DNA of 64,000 nucleotides. Source: Membranipora membranacea. Its lineage: Eukaryota; Bryozoa; Gymnolaemata; Cheilostomatida; Membraniporidae. The translations under genes and the position numbers were made by a program. The DNA lies in the NCBI GenBank assembly GCA_914767715.1, contig OU612073.1, positions 3,410,001 to 3,474,000 of the forward strand, in the 5' to 3' direction. Below are positions 49,867 through 63,276 of this stretch, piece after piece. How positions within the stretch are numbered: position 1 is the first letter of the stretch; every line of letters starts with the position of its first letter. The notes under the pieces were generated by a model. It saw nothing but the letters and a program-made list of their open reading frames with translations. It was not told the DNA's origin and made no database searches.

Positions 49867-52800
49867 ATGAGGCTGGATTGCTGTCAACTTGCTTTTGTAG
49901 CGATTTTGTTGGTCAGTCTGACAGGGGTGCAAACACAGGTAAATATTGTTTAGTAATAATAAGTTTACTCTTGTAACTAATCCAGCCAATGCATCACATT
50001 ATTCATAATTGTAGTAATGACCTCTGTACAATGCCTTGGTAGGCCCACAGAAAATTGATCACATGTTGAAACTGTGGTGAATTCAGCAACAGGGTGTGTG
50101 GAGAGGTATACACCCGAGGGTGCTGGGGGCTGGAACAATCAACAATGAATGCTCCCCCAGTGGGGCTCGAACCCACAACTCCTGCGGCACTAATCGCCTG
50201 GCAGTGAATAGCAAGCGCGCTAACCGATTGCGCCATCTCACCATCCCCAAAAAAGAATGGGTCGATGGCGCTAATTAGATAGCCCGCTATTCACTACTCG
50301 GAGTTGTGTTCTCTCATCCCACAGCACATTCCATTCCACCATTGCCACCCTATGAAACACAGCGTACGTGTTAGGGTTATTGGCCTTACATGGCCCATTG
50401 CTGGGACCCCTTGTAGTAGGTTTAGCTGTCTTTCCAGCTTGTCAGCATGTCTTTCCATGCTGTCACATGTCTTTCCATGAGTCAGTCAGTAGACAAGTAC
50501 ACAGGAGAGGTATACACCCGAGGGTGCTGGGGGCTGGAACAATCAACAATGAATGCTCCCCCAGTGGGGCTCGAACCCACAACTCCTGCGGCACTAATCG
50601 CCTGGCAGTGAATAGCAAGCGCGCTAACCGATTGCGCCATCTCACCATCCCCAAAAAAGAATGGGTCGATGGCGCTAATTAGATAGCCCGCTATTCACTA
50701 CTCGGAGTTGTGTTCTCTCATCCCACAGCACATTCCATTCCACCATTGCCACCCTATGAAACACAGCGTACGTGTTAGGGTTATTGGCCTTACATGGCCC
50801 ATTGCTGGGACCCCTTGTAGTAGGTTTAGCTGTCTTTCCAGCTTGTCAGCATGTCTTTCCATGCTGTCACATGTCTTTCCATGAGTCAGTCAGTAGACAA
50901 GTACACAGGAGAGGTATACACCCGAGGGTGCTGGGGGCTGGAACAATCAACAATGAATGCTCCCCCAGTGGGGCTCGAACCCACAACTCCTGCGGCACTA
51001 ATCGCCTGGCAGTGAATAGCAAGCGCGCTAACCGATTGCGCCATCTCACCATCCCCAAAAAAGAATGGGTCGATGGCGCTAATTAGATAGCCCGCTATTC
51101 ACTACTCGGAGTTGTGTTCTCTCATCCCACAGCACATTCCATTCCACCATTGCCACCCTATGAAACACAGCGTACGTGTTAGGGTTATTGGCCTTACATG
51201 GCCCATTGCTGGGACCCCTTGTAGTAGGTTTAGCTGTCTTTCCAGCTTGTCAGCATGTCTTTCCATGCTGTCACATGTCTTTCCATGAGTCAGTCAGTAG
51301 ACAAGTACACAGGAGAGGTATACACCCGAGGGTGCTGGGGGCTGGAACAATCAACAATGAATGCTCCCCCAGTGGGGCTCGAACCCACAACTCCTGCGGC
51401 ACTAATCGCCTGGCAGTGAATAGCAAGCGCGCTAACCGATTGCGCCATCTCACCATCCCCAAAAAAGAATGGGTCGATGGCGCTAATTAGATAGCCCGCT
51501 ATTCACTACTCGGAGTTGTGTTCTCTCATCCCACAGCACATTCCATTCCACCATTGCCACCCTATGAAACACAGCGTACGTGTTAGGGTTATTGGCCTTA
51601 CATGGCCCATTGCTGGGACCCCTTGTAGTAGGTTTAGCTGTCTTTCCAGCTTGTCAGCATGTCTTTCCATGCTGTCACATGTCTTTCCATGAGTCAGTCA
51701 GTCAGTCAGTTATTGGTGCAAATTAAAAATTCACTCTGTTCGCTACTCATTGCTATAGAATAAAATTGTTTAAGAAAAAGTCTCTTTCAGTTTTAATTAC
51801 ATCTTAGATTTGACGATACTACAAAGACCTTTCCAAACTTTATTCGACGTTTATTTTAGAGTTTGTCACCTGCGGAGTCCAATGCCTCCAGTAATCCACT
51901 CTTCAACATATTCGACTACGATCCCCAGGCTTTATTGTCTTTCCTATTCGACTCACTGGATCCCCAGTATCAAGCACTTAACTCAGCTACAATTAACGGA
52001 ACTCTGCAATCAATCGTGCAGCAGGTGAGATTTGGATAAAACCACCCAATACTTTGTATTCAATTGCTAGGGAGGCATCAACAGAACGCTGTATGTTGCT
52101 ATGTTATAATTTTTGAAATTATTATATAAGAAAGAATTCTAGCCTTTGGTATCAAACTTGTGGTGGAAAACTTTGTATGCAGTACCTAACTAACAAAAAT
52201 GGGGCCGCTGAGATAAGGCTACGTATGCCACATACGTGCTTTTTCTTGCCACAAAAAATCTTCAAGGGTTCAACATTGGCTTAGTTTCATCAGGATAGTG
52301 ATATCTTGCGATCGAAGGTAATTGATTTTTAATAACTTTAAGTCTGTCTGTCCTGTGTGAGCCCCAAACCTAGCCTTTTGTTGGCTCTGATTGGCTACCC
52401 CAAACCTTAATCCTTTAGCTATATCATATTATCTATTATGCCTGAAAAGATCTACTGTGTACTTGTTGTATCTCTATCGTATATTAATCCCTTGTCATTA
52501 ATGAAATGCTCGGTAGCTTTCTTTTGCTTCACACAGGGAGTAAACAATAGCCAACCATGGGCTGAATTACTTGACACACTTAGTGGCGGCGCTACAGTAC
52601 AGGATCCATTGCTGCGTGAAATTGACAGTAGAATAGATTACTTTCTGGAGCAGCTGGAGAATAAACAAACTGTGAACGATGAGCTTTGGGAGCTGCTGGA
52701 CAGCCTGGCCAATGAGGTTGGTTGGTGAACAATAAATAACACATCAGATGCAGCTTTGCTGAACTATCAATTCATCTTTGGGTACTTACAAAATCATAAT

Positions 52801-55800
52801 TCCGCTTGGGGCAGACTTGACTGACATTTTTTCTATTGTGCTATTTAATTCAGGCACTTGTGACAAGACTTTTTAAACATAAAAGTAAACTTTTTTCGGT
52901 TGTATAAAAAGCATGGACGACAGGCTGGATTTTTTGGTTGGGTTTAGGCTTCAGAGAGCACTGTCATTCCTCACCTGAATGCTGCTTGCGATAGGTTATC
53001 TTGTAATTATAAGGGCAGACTGTCTTGGCTCTTGACAAGCTTTGTCAAGACAGGCTTCCAATAGGTTAGTAGCTTTTGTTGTCACTCTCGACATTATTAT
53101 CTCTTGTAGGTATTGAGACTGTCTAGTGATGACCGCAATGAGATTCGCACATCTTCTTTTCTTTCAATTCTGTTGGACGAAATCAATAACCAACTTGTTT
53201 CCCTGGTGAGTGTTTTTTATAATGCAACTAAACTCTCAATCAGCTGCCAACCCGCATCATCGTCATAGTTGAATCAGTTCAGCATACATTATGATTCGTT
53301 TAGGTGGTTGCTACATTTCATAATCAACCCCTGTCGATGCTTACTGTGAAATACTACCAGCCAAAGTGTCTTACTTTGATAATAGGCATATTCACACCAA
53401 TCCCATAATGCAATTCTATCAGCAACATGGAGGGAATCAGGTTGAATATAGCATGTAAAAATTACACTCTGAATCCAAGGTGAAACTGACATTATGGAAA
53501 TGTAGGTATTTACAAGACCTCCATTACCATTTCAATATTCAAATAGACATGGGCAAGGACAACATTAATTGAAAAACCCAAAATTAAAATCATGCTTTGT
53601 ACACAGCAAATGTAACTTCTTTATTGACATTACAATTTTCTCCGAATAGTATCAGAAGAAGAGTTACAGGCTTCAGTGGAGCTCCAGTACTTCTGTAGGT
53701 AAACTGATTGATCTGCTTACTGACTATGACTTTGCCTCTACTGGGGAGTCATTCCTGGAGAGCTCCTGGTACAGAATCGATGATGGCACGCCGCTGATGA
53801 ATACTGTGAAGACCAGGATGGTTGACTTCATGGAGGTTCTGGAATCAGAAAGTGTTTCTGTTAACAATACCATCAATTTGGTAAGTTACAAACTAGCATG
53901 AGTACTAGCTGTTTAGGGAAGGGGCAGTGGTGGACGGTGATTTTCACTCCCGTCCTGAGCAGAGACAAAATATTGCTACTCCAGCTAATTATTTACCCAA
54001 GATGAAAAACTGAAACTAACAGGGTACGGTTACAACTTACCTCCATCACAGCATTGGCAATTGAGAGGGAGTTCATTGATTTGCATAAGATGGAGGATAA
54101 AAAGTTACGTAGTGAGTTACTCGTTAACAAAATTGATTGAGCAACGATGGCACCCTCAAAGCAGCTATTTATGGATATGGGCTTGCTGCAGTCTAATCTT
54201 TTATCTTGGAATCCATCTCCAAGAGTCTTATTTTTTGAAGGTTTGTAACCATTTTGTAAATGATTTTTCCGAAGAAAATCTGCAATGTGATCACTTTTGT
54301 ATATTTACAGTTTGTTGGTAACAGCTCTTTGTTGAGATATCTGACCAAAGCACCTGTTATGATGACAGCTCTTAACTCGCTAACAGAGCAGCTACAACTG
54401 ACTTACAATAAAACCTCACAGCAGCAGCAAAATTCATCACAGTGGAATGTGCTCGGAGCTGATGAAAAAATTGTACAGGTTTTACAGGGCATCAATGTGG
54501 TGAGAAAAATATGGTTCAATGCGGTTAACTAATTTTCTTTTAATCTACTTAGTTTGCAAACTGCACTATGACATCCGAATAATTCACATAAAATTTTGGA
54601 AGCATGCAGTTAAAAGGAAACTCTTTTGTTCACGGATCTTTGTGAAGAATACTCTCATACATAACAGAATCCAATTATTATAACGGCTTGTCAAAGTTTT
54701 CTGTTGTTAGTATACAACATAACTTGAGTGACCTTTCCGTCAATTCTATTTTAAAACAAGCCTGATCGTTTATGTCGGTTATGTCCTGAATTATCGTCAT
54801 CATTTTAATCATCGCCTTGATCCTGTACGCAGACAATCCTAAGACAGATGTTTGATGCAGTGATGAGGGAGACTCACACACAGAACCAAGAGAAGATAAA
54901 TCCTAAGTTATCAGACCTGTGTGCCAGGGATTTAGATCAGTTTATGGCAGCTCTGAGAAATCCGTTTGTGGATATGAGAAATCCTTGGGCTCTGCAAAGT
55001 AAGCAACATCACATCACTCATGTTATTCTTGTTGTAATATTGTTTAATTGCAGTACACCATAGATAGAATACTAGGAGCACTCTAAACATGAGAATATTG
55101 GTTAAGTTTGTATGGAGGAAGATGGATGATTCCAAACTGCTATCCTCCATATCAAGTCAGCACTACAGCTTCGTATATTTATAATAATGAACATTGCCTC
55201 AATCTTCTGATAATTTTTCCGGTATGATGTGAGGGCAACAAAATGCAATAAAGCTGTATTCTTAGAAAATATGAGATGGTGGTTCTTCCCAGTAATTGAA
55301 TTGCAGTCTATTGCATATAAGTATGGGGTTAAGAATTCAATGAACTCCATTAAAACTAAATTTTTAACCTATTTGACAAGTAAAAATAACTTTCATTGAA
55401 CAACTTCTGATATAATCCTTCACCGATGGGACTTGGGGCATAAAAATTCTCCCACTATTGTTATTCTTTCCAGTGATTGATGCATGGGGTAAACTACCAC
55501 CAGGCGTACTGAGAGGAAATCTTAACTGGCCTGGAGAGATGAATGAATGTATAGAGATCAAAGTAAATAGAAGCGGAGTACAGTCAGGTGGTTCAGCTGG
55601 TCAACTGGAGGGAGCCTGGAGTATGGTCGGTATTAATTTACCATCTAACTTACTCAGTGGTGGAGATGAAGGGGCTGCGGTAAGTTATTACCATGTAACC
55701 TACTCCTGTCAAAGTATTAAATAAGGCTTTCACATCCGGTGTGAAGGAATCGACGAGCTGACAGAACTTTGGGTTTGGACCATATGACATACCACCGATT

Positions 55801-58800
55801 TGAAAAACCTAAAAGGTGGTTTCTGGTTTGAGGTTGATCGAGTCATCCTAAAAAGTTAAGTTGCCCATTGCATACCTAACTTGTACATGATTTTTACTTC
55901 TCAACAGGACCATATCCTGATGAATCCGTAAACATTTAACAGATGTACATGTGAGGATCTGCGTACAAATTCTATGTCTTATATCTGTTCAAATTCTATG
56001 CATTAAGACAAGTACAATTTCTATTTCTTAATTCTGTTTTAACAGGGACTGCCAGCTGGCATGTCTGCTTCACTCAAACTTGGTTTCTGTTTACCTGCTT
56101 CATGTGATATGACAGATCTGAAGAAATTTTGGTCAAGTAAGTTATGTTGTTGTGACCTGGTTTCCCAAAGCACAAATGATCCAACTCGCTTTAATAAACC
56201 TTTAGGGACTACTAGACTTTACTAGACATGCAAAATACAAGCAAGAAAAATAGTTTACCATTTTGAGCATGATTGAACAAGAGAATTTTTTTGGTGCTAG
56301 CTAACACTGAGTCACCATCACACAAGTTTATCTAAATTCTAGCTAACGTTATCGCCCATATAACTGAAAAATAGATCAAAAAAATCTGAACTCTGGTGGC
56401 TCGCTTTTTGACATTGCTGTAACGGTTCACATGGTTTTGTACTCATGGTAAAACAAAACTTTTTTTTTTCATTTTAATTTCAACATGGTCTGACCAAGGA
56501 GTTATAGTCTCTAACTCCTTGGTCAGACTCAGAGTCACTGACTAAATCAAATATTGATAGAATGGTTCCACAGACTACGTTGCTTGTGATCGGAGGACAT
56601 ATTCTACAACTGTGAATGTGCGTAGTATATCCCTTCTCATTGTTTTGTTTTCTCAGGATTGGAGCTGATTGGATCTAATGCTACCTCCATAAAGAGGAGA
56701 GCTGACTATCCAGCTATTAGAGGAGACTACAAAACAGACCCAAAGTTCATCGGGGTTACGTGAGTGGCCATATAATTTAGTCTGAGTGCTCAGACTTGTA
56801 ATCAAGCATTATGTGCATTGTGTCTTTTTTTACTTTCACTTTTGGACCTATTTCCGACAGCTGTGTTAGTTAAAAGCACATATTCTAAATAAACTCCTGT
56901 TACGTCTGTCGTGAGCTAGCAATCTTCTAACTGATAACGTTTATTTCAGAGCATTTCTTGTGTTCATGGTGCTGACAGTGACTTTGTGCTCACTGGTAGA
57001 CAGATACCATCTAACAAGACAAGAAAACCTAGACAAGAAATTATCCGATAAATCTGCTCGTATAGCCTTAGAGAAACTCTATGATGTGGATAAGGCGGGT
57101 GTTGTGAACAATGGTTATAGTCATGACCATACTGACTCTCAGACGCAAGGTAACTATATGTAATACTCGGTGGTACTGTGATATTGACATCTTGAGCAGG
57201 CTTGTCTGCAGCTCCTGCCCGGTTTGTTGTTATTGGGCATTGCATAATCACGTCGTAACTATTGCACAATCCAATTATGGGAGCCAATGGGAAAATGATT
57301 CTACCGGTTATCTGCCATCTCAACTCAAATTTTGATCAACTCTGACCCTTAAGGTGAGTTGATACTTGGACGTTTTTAGCAATGATAATGATTTTCGGAC
57401 GGTTTTGGAGAGTTGTCTTCCCATCGCGCGATTTATGGTATTATGGTAAGGGTTTTCACTTATATATTAGAGAAGCAGTGATCAACCCATGGTAGAAGGA
57501 AAAATATATTACTGGCTATTATTTCTATCCATGTCTTGGTGAATCAAATGCACATATTTCTTAATGAATCACAGTCAAATTGTGTTTGTATGACCACCAT
57601 GTCACATATTCTTTAGGTCTTCCAAATGGCCATGCAGTCAAAGAAGATATTGAAGTCGAACCAGCAAAACAAAGTAAGTGAAGTGACAATTCAGCAACCA
57701 TTTGTTCTTGAGTTTGTTCTCTACATGTTTAAAACTGATGACTGATATATGACATAGACACATAGACACATAGACACATAGACACATAGACACATAGACA
57801 CATAGACACATAGACACATAGATATATGCCACAGAGACACAGTTTAACATGTGCTATTCATCTGATACTGGATCAAAATATCCTCATTCCATCATATTTG
57901 TGTCTGTTCATTGGTCTTGATTTCTGTTCTTTTAGATGTTTGTTCAAAGTTTATCAAATCATTCAGTTTGTACCAGACTCTTCCTAAACTGATGGATGCC
58001 ACACCTAAACCAGGCCAGCTACAGGGTCTGGATGCTATCAGATTCTTCAGTATGACCTGGGTGATCCTAGGTCACGTCTGGGGTATGGCAGCATCATTCG
58101 CTAATCCTGGTGAGTTTAGGCATCATAGATAGTATGTTTGGTATATCACGGTTGCGGTAGTTTGGAGGGCACAAATCAACTGCCTGCTGATTGATTTGGA
58201 GAAATAAGTTCTTATGAATGAACTATACCTCAAAGGGAACTGTTTTTGTTTCTTTACTTCTGTACATTTTAATCCCCATTCAGGCCATCAGTGACTTTAT
58301 TGAGATAACCCTCCCTCTGGGTAAAATAAAAGATCGGGAATGAAATTTTTCAACTCCTTCCGTTGGACCATTTTAACCGTCAACAATATAGTGTCAATTT
58401 GGTATACTTGAAAAGAAAATACATGCAAACCTTCTACTAACATCGAGAAGTTTTTGCACAGCTCCCATCTGCTTTTGTTATAGCCCTACCCCAACATTTG
58501 GTGGGTCCAATTTTTAGTGTATGGACTCTGATTCACATGAATAGTATCAGATGCATCAGTACAATAATAACAAATCTGAAATGATCGGTAGACAAATTGG
58601 TACAGATATAGTTAGGCCAACCATCCGGTAACAGACACATATTATTGACATGGTAGCATAAATTCCTGTAGTCTTCCCACCATATTGACATCTCCTCTTG
58701 TTAGCAACAATATCGAAGTCTTGGCATCCTTTGTTGCATCAGCCTTACTATCATTGCCCGACCTGGCACCTGTTATAAAAGGTCTTAATTTTTTTTTTTT

Positions 58801-61800
58801 TCATAGTTGGTTTCCAAATTCAAAAGATAAGAATCAACATGACTTAGAGTGAGACTTGGCCTGATAGTTGTCTTACAAAACCATTGCAAATTTCTCCTAT
58901 TTCAATGTTTGGTTTATGAACTGTTACAGCTAATATTCGAGATGCGATGTCGCAAGGAAAAGATGGAGATTGGACATTTGCCGGCGTAATGGGTGGTCTG
59001 TTTGCTGTCGACAGCTTCTTCTTATTGAGGTTTGATGATTTGATGAACTGTCAACATATTATAAGGCTTATTATCAAAATCAAATGTACAGATTGGCAAG
59101 ATCTGCCAGTTACCTCTCATAATTTTTGTGTGGAAGGATTAGGTTTCAGTTTGGAATTTTCTCCTCTTTCAAAATGAGGCAACAACTACTGTATGTACGA
59201 CATATACAGGTATATAGAATATTACGGACAACACACTCTGATCTAAGTTGCTGTTTGAGTATATACATATGTTTCAGTGCATTTTAAGCTCTCTTTGCTA
59301 ACATATGAAATGACATTAGCTCCCTACAAAACAAAAATTATTATCATTGTGTTGTTACAGCGGTCTCCTGGTTGGATATCTGTTTTTGAAAGCTTTACAT
59401 AAAAGGAAAGGCCGGGTCAGCTGTAAAATGATGACTCTATACTATGTTCATCGCTTCATCAGGTACAGTATGGAGGTCATAATTTTTTGTTGCATGTTGA
59501 TATTTAATCATTGATATTCCTTATCTTATCTGCCCCCATGACTTTTCATTTCAGTCAATGACTGACTTGTTTGGTGAAGCTTATGAAATGATCATTTTCT
59601 ATTTATCAGAACAAAACAAACCAGATTTTGACCGGGCTGGTTATTACTCTCAATCTGACTTCAAGCGTAATGGGCAAACTTGCCTCAACTGTTGACACAG
59701 AACCAACTTAGTTATGACTATGATCAGGATAAGCTATAGATGTAAAAACAGTCGCTTTTTTATATTGATGGGATAAGCACTCTAATATTTATCCCTGCCA
59801 GGTTTTTACCAATCTACGGAGGTTTGATACTTATCGATATTGCATACACAAAGTATATGGCGATTGGCCCTTTTGCTCCTGACTTCAACAACCTTCAATT
59901 TCCGGAGTTCTGTGAGAAAGTATGGTGGAAGAATCTACTCTACATTAATAACCTCTACAAGCCAAGAGAAGTTGTAAGTTCCATTCCATTTTTGTTATGA
60001 AGGCCTGATAAGCGCTTAATATCACTTTAGGTGTGATAATGGATGCAAATCATTTCACTGATTACTCATTGACATCAGAAATAAAGAGTTGAGTGATTGT
60101 GACTACACTCTTCTTTTTGAGGAATGCCAGGTATCAGCTGTATACCTGTACCACAGGTCTAGAGGGACAAATGTGCTACACATGGTAATCTGATGTGCAG
60201 GAATATTTTATGAATTTCATCAAAACTTGCAAATGGTAACTTGGGCTTAAAGATGAGTGTTACACGGCCCGTATAAATCAATGGCCCAAAAAACTTGTTT
60301 GCACCACAAACTTATTAGTGTTGTTAGAGGAACAGTTCATTGGACAGTTCACTTTTCCAATACAATTTAACTTTTTTGCAGTGTCAAGGAGTGACCTGGT
60401 ATTTAGCTAATGATATGCAGTTCTACTGGATATCTCCAATCATCCTAATTCCTCTTTACAAGTAAGTTTCAAAGAGGAAAAGCCAGATTTTGAAAATTTT
60501 TCTTAGTTAAGTATTTGCTGAAGAAAAAGTTGACCTTTTTTGCGCAGGCTTAAAATAGTGAAACTGATGGGTGGCTCAACCTCATTACCTTTATAAAACT
60601 CCCAACTTGGCTAGTGAAAACTAGCTAAACAACTCTCTAGTTAATACTAACTGGATCGACTAGGGTATCGTTTCTCTTTATTTACTACACATCTTTATTA
60701 TAGTTGCCCATTCTACGATTGAGTCTTAAGGTGTAAGATTTATAGCATTTATCATGATAATGTTTTCTAGAGTACCAATGTTTGGTCTTGGTCTGCTTGC
60801 CGTGATTTGGGCTACACATATTGGAATAGATGCCTGGATCTTATCTGGTTTCACAGCGGTGGGGCTCAATGGGTAAGAATCTTGGTGATGGTTTCCCTGG
60901 CAAACTTACATTTATCACTGAAGTTTCAGACTGGTGTTGAAAGTGTCTTTTCTAATACGATATGTTTATTATAACCTCACAACGCAAATTTAACCTAGAA
61001 TTTCCGGGGGAAAACCAGGTTAATCTCATTTAGGCAATTACTGATCTGACCTCATTTGAAGTCTCATAAAGTTGCATTGTGGGACATTCATAATCATGTT
61101 ACCTCTTTGGTTTGTAATTGTATTTTTGCAATTCTACAATTAAAGGTTCTGCTTGAATTCATTCTGTCTCTTATTGACAATAAGCATAAGAATAGAGCGC
61201 CTCTCAGTGGTCGCTCACAGGGCACTGGTTCTATATTTGGCAACCGATTGTCCTCTTTATTATCCCCAAGTTGCGCAATTTATGCCTGGTACTACAGAAA
61301 CAGAGTGTCTTCCAAGGTTATCCTGCATCCAGAACGCCAGTTGAGGATGCAAATGTCCATTCAGCTTTTTAGCTTGTGTATCTGATTTTTCTGGTTGTGG
61401 TACTACTACCCATCCCTCTCATTTTGAAGCTCAATCCTTAGAATTTTATGAAATTTTTTTTCCTGTTTATAGTGGAGCTCAGCAGGCGGAGTTTATGGAG
61501 AAGGAATACACCAAACCTTGGTGCAGGATTGGACCTTATCTGATCGGTATTCTCTTGGCGTATGTGCTATTCAAGAAATACAGAATCAAATCTGTAAGTA
61601 AGAGATGATGGTCTTTTATTTTCTTACTACGTTGTAGTTTTTAATTAGGAAATTCTGATTGGCTGCAAAGATTTATATACGATATGCGATATATATATAT
61701 GAGAATTACTGTTGTTTACAAGGAAGTGGATAACCATGCGTTGTCTCAACAAGATTAAATTTTAAAAGTTTGAGGAGGTAATAGGACACCGACGTAATGT

Positions 61801-63276
61801 TTTTTGAAGGTCAAACGAGTATCCTTTGTCCTCCTTTTTTCTTCTACTCCTTGGTCACAGCCGGTACAGTAGGTGGTCCAAATTATTTTCCAAATGAACT
61901 GCATTGACTGGTGATAGACTTGATGATTATTTTTGTATACATGACCATAGACATCGAGAGATTAATTTCCAAACAAACAAACAAATATTATAGACCACAT
62001 GTCTGTTTTAGACCCTGATGAAGGCTGTGTTGTGGATAGTCTCTCTCGGTGGTATCACAGTAAACGTTTACATCATGTATGATTTCACTAAAGAAGATGG
62101 TGTTATGGGCAGCTCATGGGACAGAATCGATCAGATCACATACGATACTATGAAGCGCTCGTCCTGGGCAGCCTGTCTCGCATGGATTGTGTACGCCTGT
62201 AACACGGGTTGTGCCGGTAGGTTGCAAATCCCTGAGTAAAAGCTAAGTGTAAGTGGTCTTTATCAAATCAGGGCCGTTATTTAGAAAAAATGGCAGGGGA
62301 GGGCAAAACTCCAGATAAGTTGCTATAGGCTCCCCCTCTGAGACACCCAATCCGTTTTAAGGTATATGAATAGCAAATTTAAATTTCCAAATGAGCTGAT
62401 TCTGACATGGGTTTTCAAATATGGTGATCTTAGGCCATAAATCTTGAAAAAATTTCATAATTTTTAATAATTTAATCATCAATTTCGATTGAATTTTATT
62501 TATTGAATAATTTAAGGCCAAATTTTAATTATTCTTAACAGGGCCGATTGGTAGCATATTAAACTGGAGTGGATGGGCACCTCTAGCTAAGCTTAGCTAT
62601 GCTGCCTACATGTTCCATATGATTGTCTTACAAACTGTGTGGCAAAACAGTTACGTGACCTCCTACTATGAGACATGGACTTTGGTAAGTCTACAGCCCT
62701 ACGTGACAAAGTGCTAACTGTCAAAACTGAGATAAATATCCTTTTGTGTCCGAATCGTATGTATGATACAATGGGGAAATTTTATTTTAACAGCTTCTTG
62801 ATAATTTGTAGATGGTTTTATCGATTAGAGTGGCATTATCAAATGAATATTAATCATACCGATGAACTAATAGATATTGAGTATTAATATTAATTATGCC
62901 ATAATATACTTGTACAGGTTTTTTGATTTTTGTGAAATTCGAAAATTAAAACTTGGTTGCTCTCCATGATGACCCTGCCCCAGTCTGAGTGTTCAGACTT
63001 TGTTTGTAACATATGAGCGCACAATACAAATACGTTATGCTAGACTATCTTCCAAAGCCACTAGACATACTCCCAAAATCTAGATATTGTGTGCAAGACT
63101 TCTCAATGATTATTATGACCACTAAATTAATCATTGACTTCTTTTTCCATTCTGTACAGGTACAGGATAACATATCGTTTGTGTGTCTGTCTTACGCTGT
63201 TGGTTTCTTCTTCTATCTTATACTGGAAGCTCCGATGGCTGGAATAGAGAGAGTTATCCTTCCTTCTTCTAGATAG
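49867..63276 (+). CDS. NRF-6-like membrane acyltransferase, paralogue B
   Basis: Tandem paralogue of the gene at 35521 with the same NRF plus acyltransferase-3 design. Twenty-two exons (1023 aa): 49867-49938, 51860-52024, 52537-52716, 53110-53205, 53650-53880, 54311-54499, 54833-54998, 55474-55679, 56046-56136, 56657-56759, 56950-57149, 57617-57673, 57936-58109, 58930-59029, 59361-59462, 59802-59973, 60382-60461, 60771-60872, 61473-61593, 62012-62216, 62542-62684 and 63160-63276. Signal peptide MRLDCCQLAFVAILLVSLTG. NRF-domain motifs NPFVDMRNPWALQ and LGFCLPASCDM. AT3 motif LDAIRFFSMTWVILGHVW with the conserved histidine. The end, LEAPMAGIERVILPSSR, closely matches A. Exons 12 and 13 together are exactly as long as exon 11 of A (231 bp). 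Intron 1 carries the 404-bp tandem array. Substrate unknown; probably ER or plasma membrane. Confidence 0.93.
50101..51710. repeat. Four-copy 404-bp tandem array with tRNA-like promoter
   Basis: Units start with GAGAGGTATACACCCGAGGG at 50101, 50505, 50909 and 51313 and look identical by eye; the last ends in CAGT repeats. On the minus strand each unit has A-box-like TGGCGCAATCGGTTAGCGCG and B-box-like GTGGGTTCGAGCCCCAC (unit 1: about 50242-50150), so it may be pol III competent. The acceptor arms do not pair and the middle is too long, so these are tRNA-derived, not tRNA genes. Each unit also has three CATGTCTTTCCATG-like subrepeats. The array lies in intron 1 of paralogue B. Confidence 0.9.
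54566..54998. repeat. Gene-conversion tract, copy B
   Basis: Partner of 39017-39448. The homology begins abruptly at ACTATGACATCCGAAT inside intron 6 and runs through exon 7. Sequence outside in the same introns does not align. Confidence 0.8.
56488..56528. repeat. Perfect intronic hairpin, 17-bp arms
   Basis: Arms GTCTGACCAAGGAGTTA and TAACTCCTTGGTCAGAC with a 7-base loop, in paralogue B intron 9. Confidence 0.75.
57755..57823. repeat. (CACATAGA)n minisatellite
   Basis: About eight and a half copies of the 8-bp unit CACATAGA, nearly perfect, in the paralogue B intron (57674-57935) that paralogue A lacks. Confidence 0.9.

Noticed and set aside
50368-51490. Three identical 104-residue open frames
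   Set aside because: They are translations of the 404-bp tandem unit, running through the tRNA-like part. They have no domain and sit inside an intron.
50101-51710. Evenly spaced repeats resembling a CRISPR array
   Set aside because: The units are whole 404-bp tandem copies with no unique spacers, in an animal intron.
61056-61385. 109-residue open frame in a paralogue B intron
   Set aside because: It lies wholly between exons 18 and 19, with no domain and no counterpart in paralogue A.
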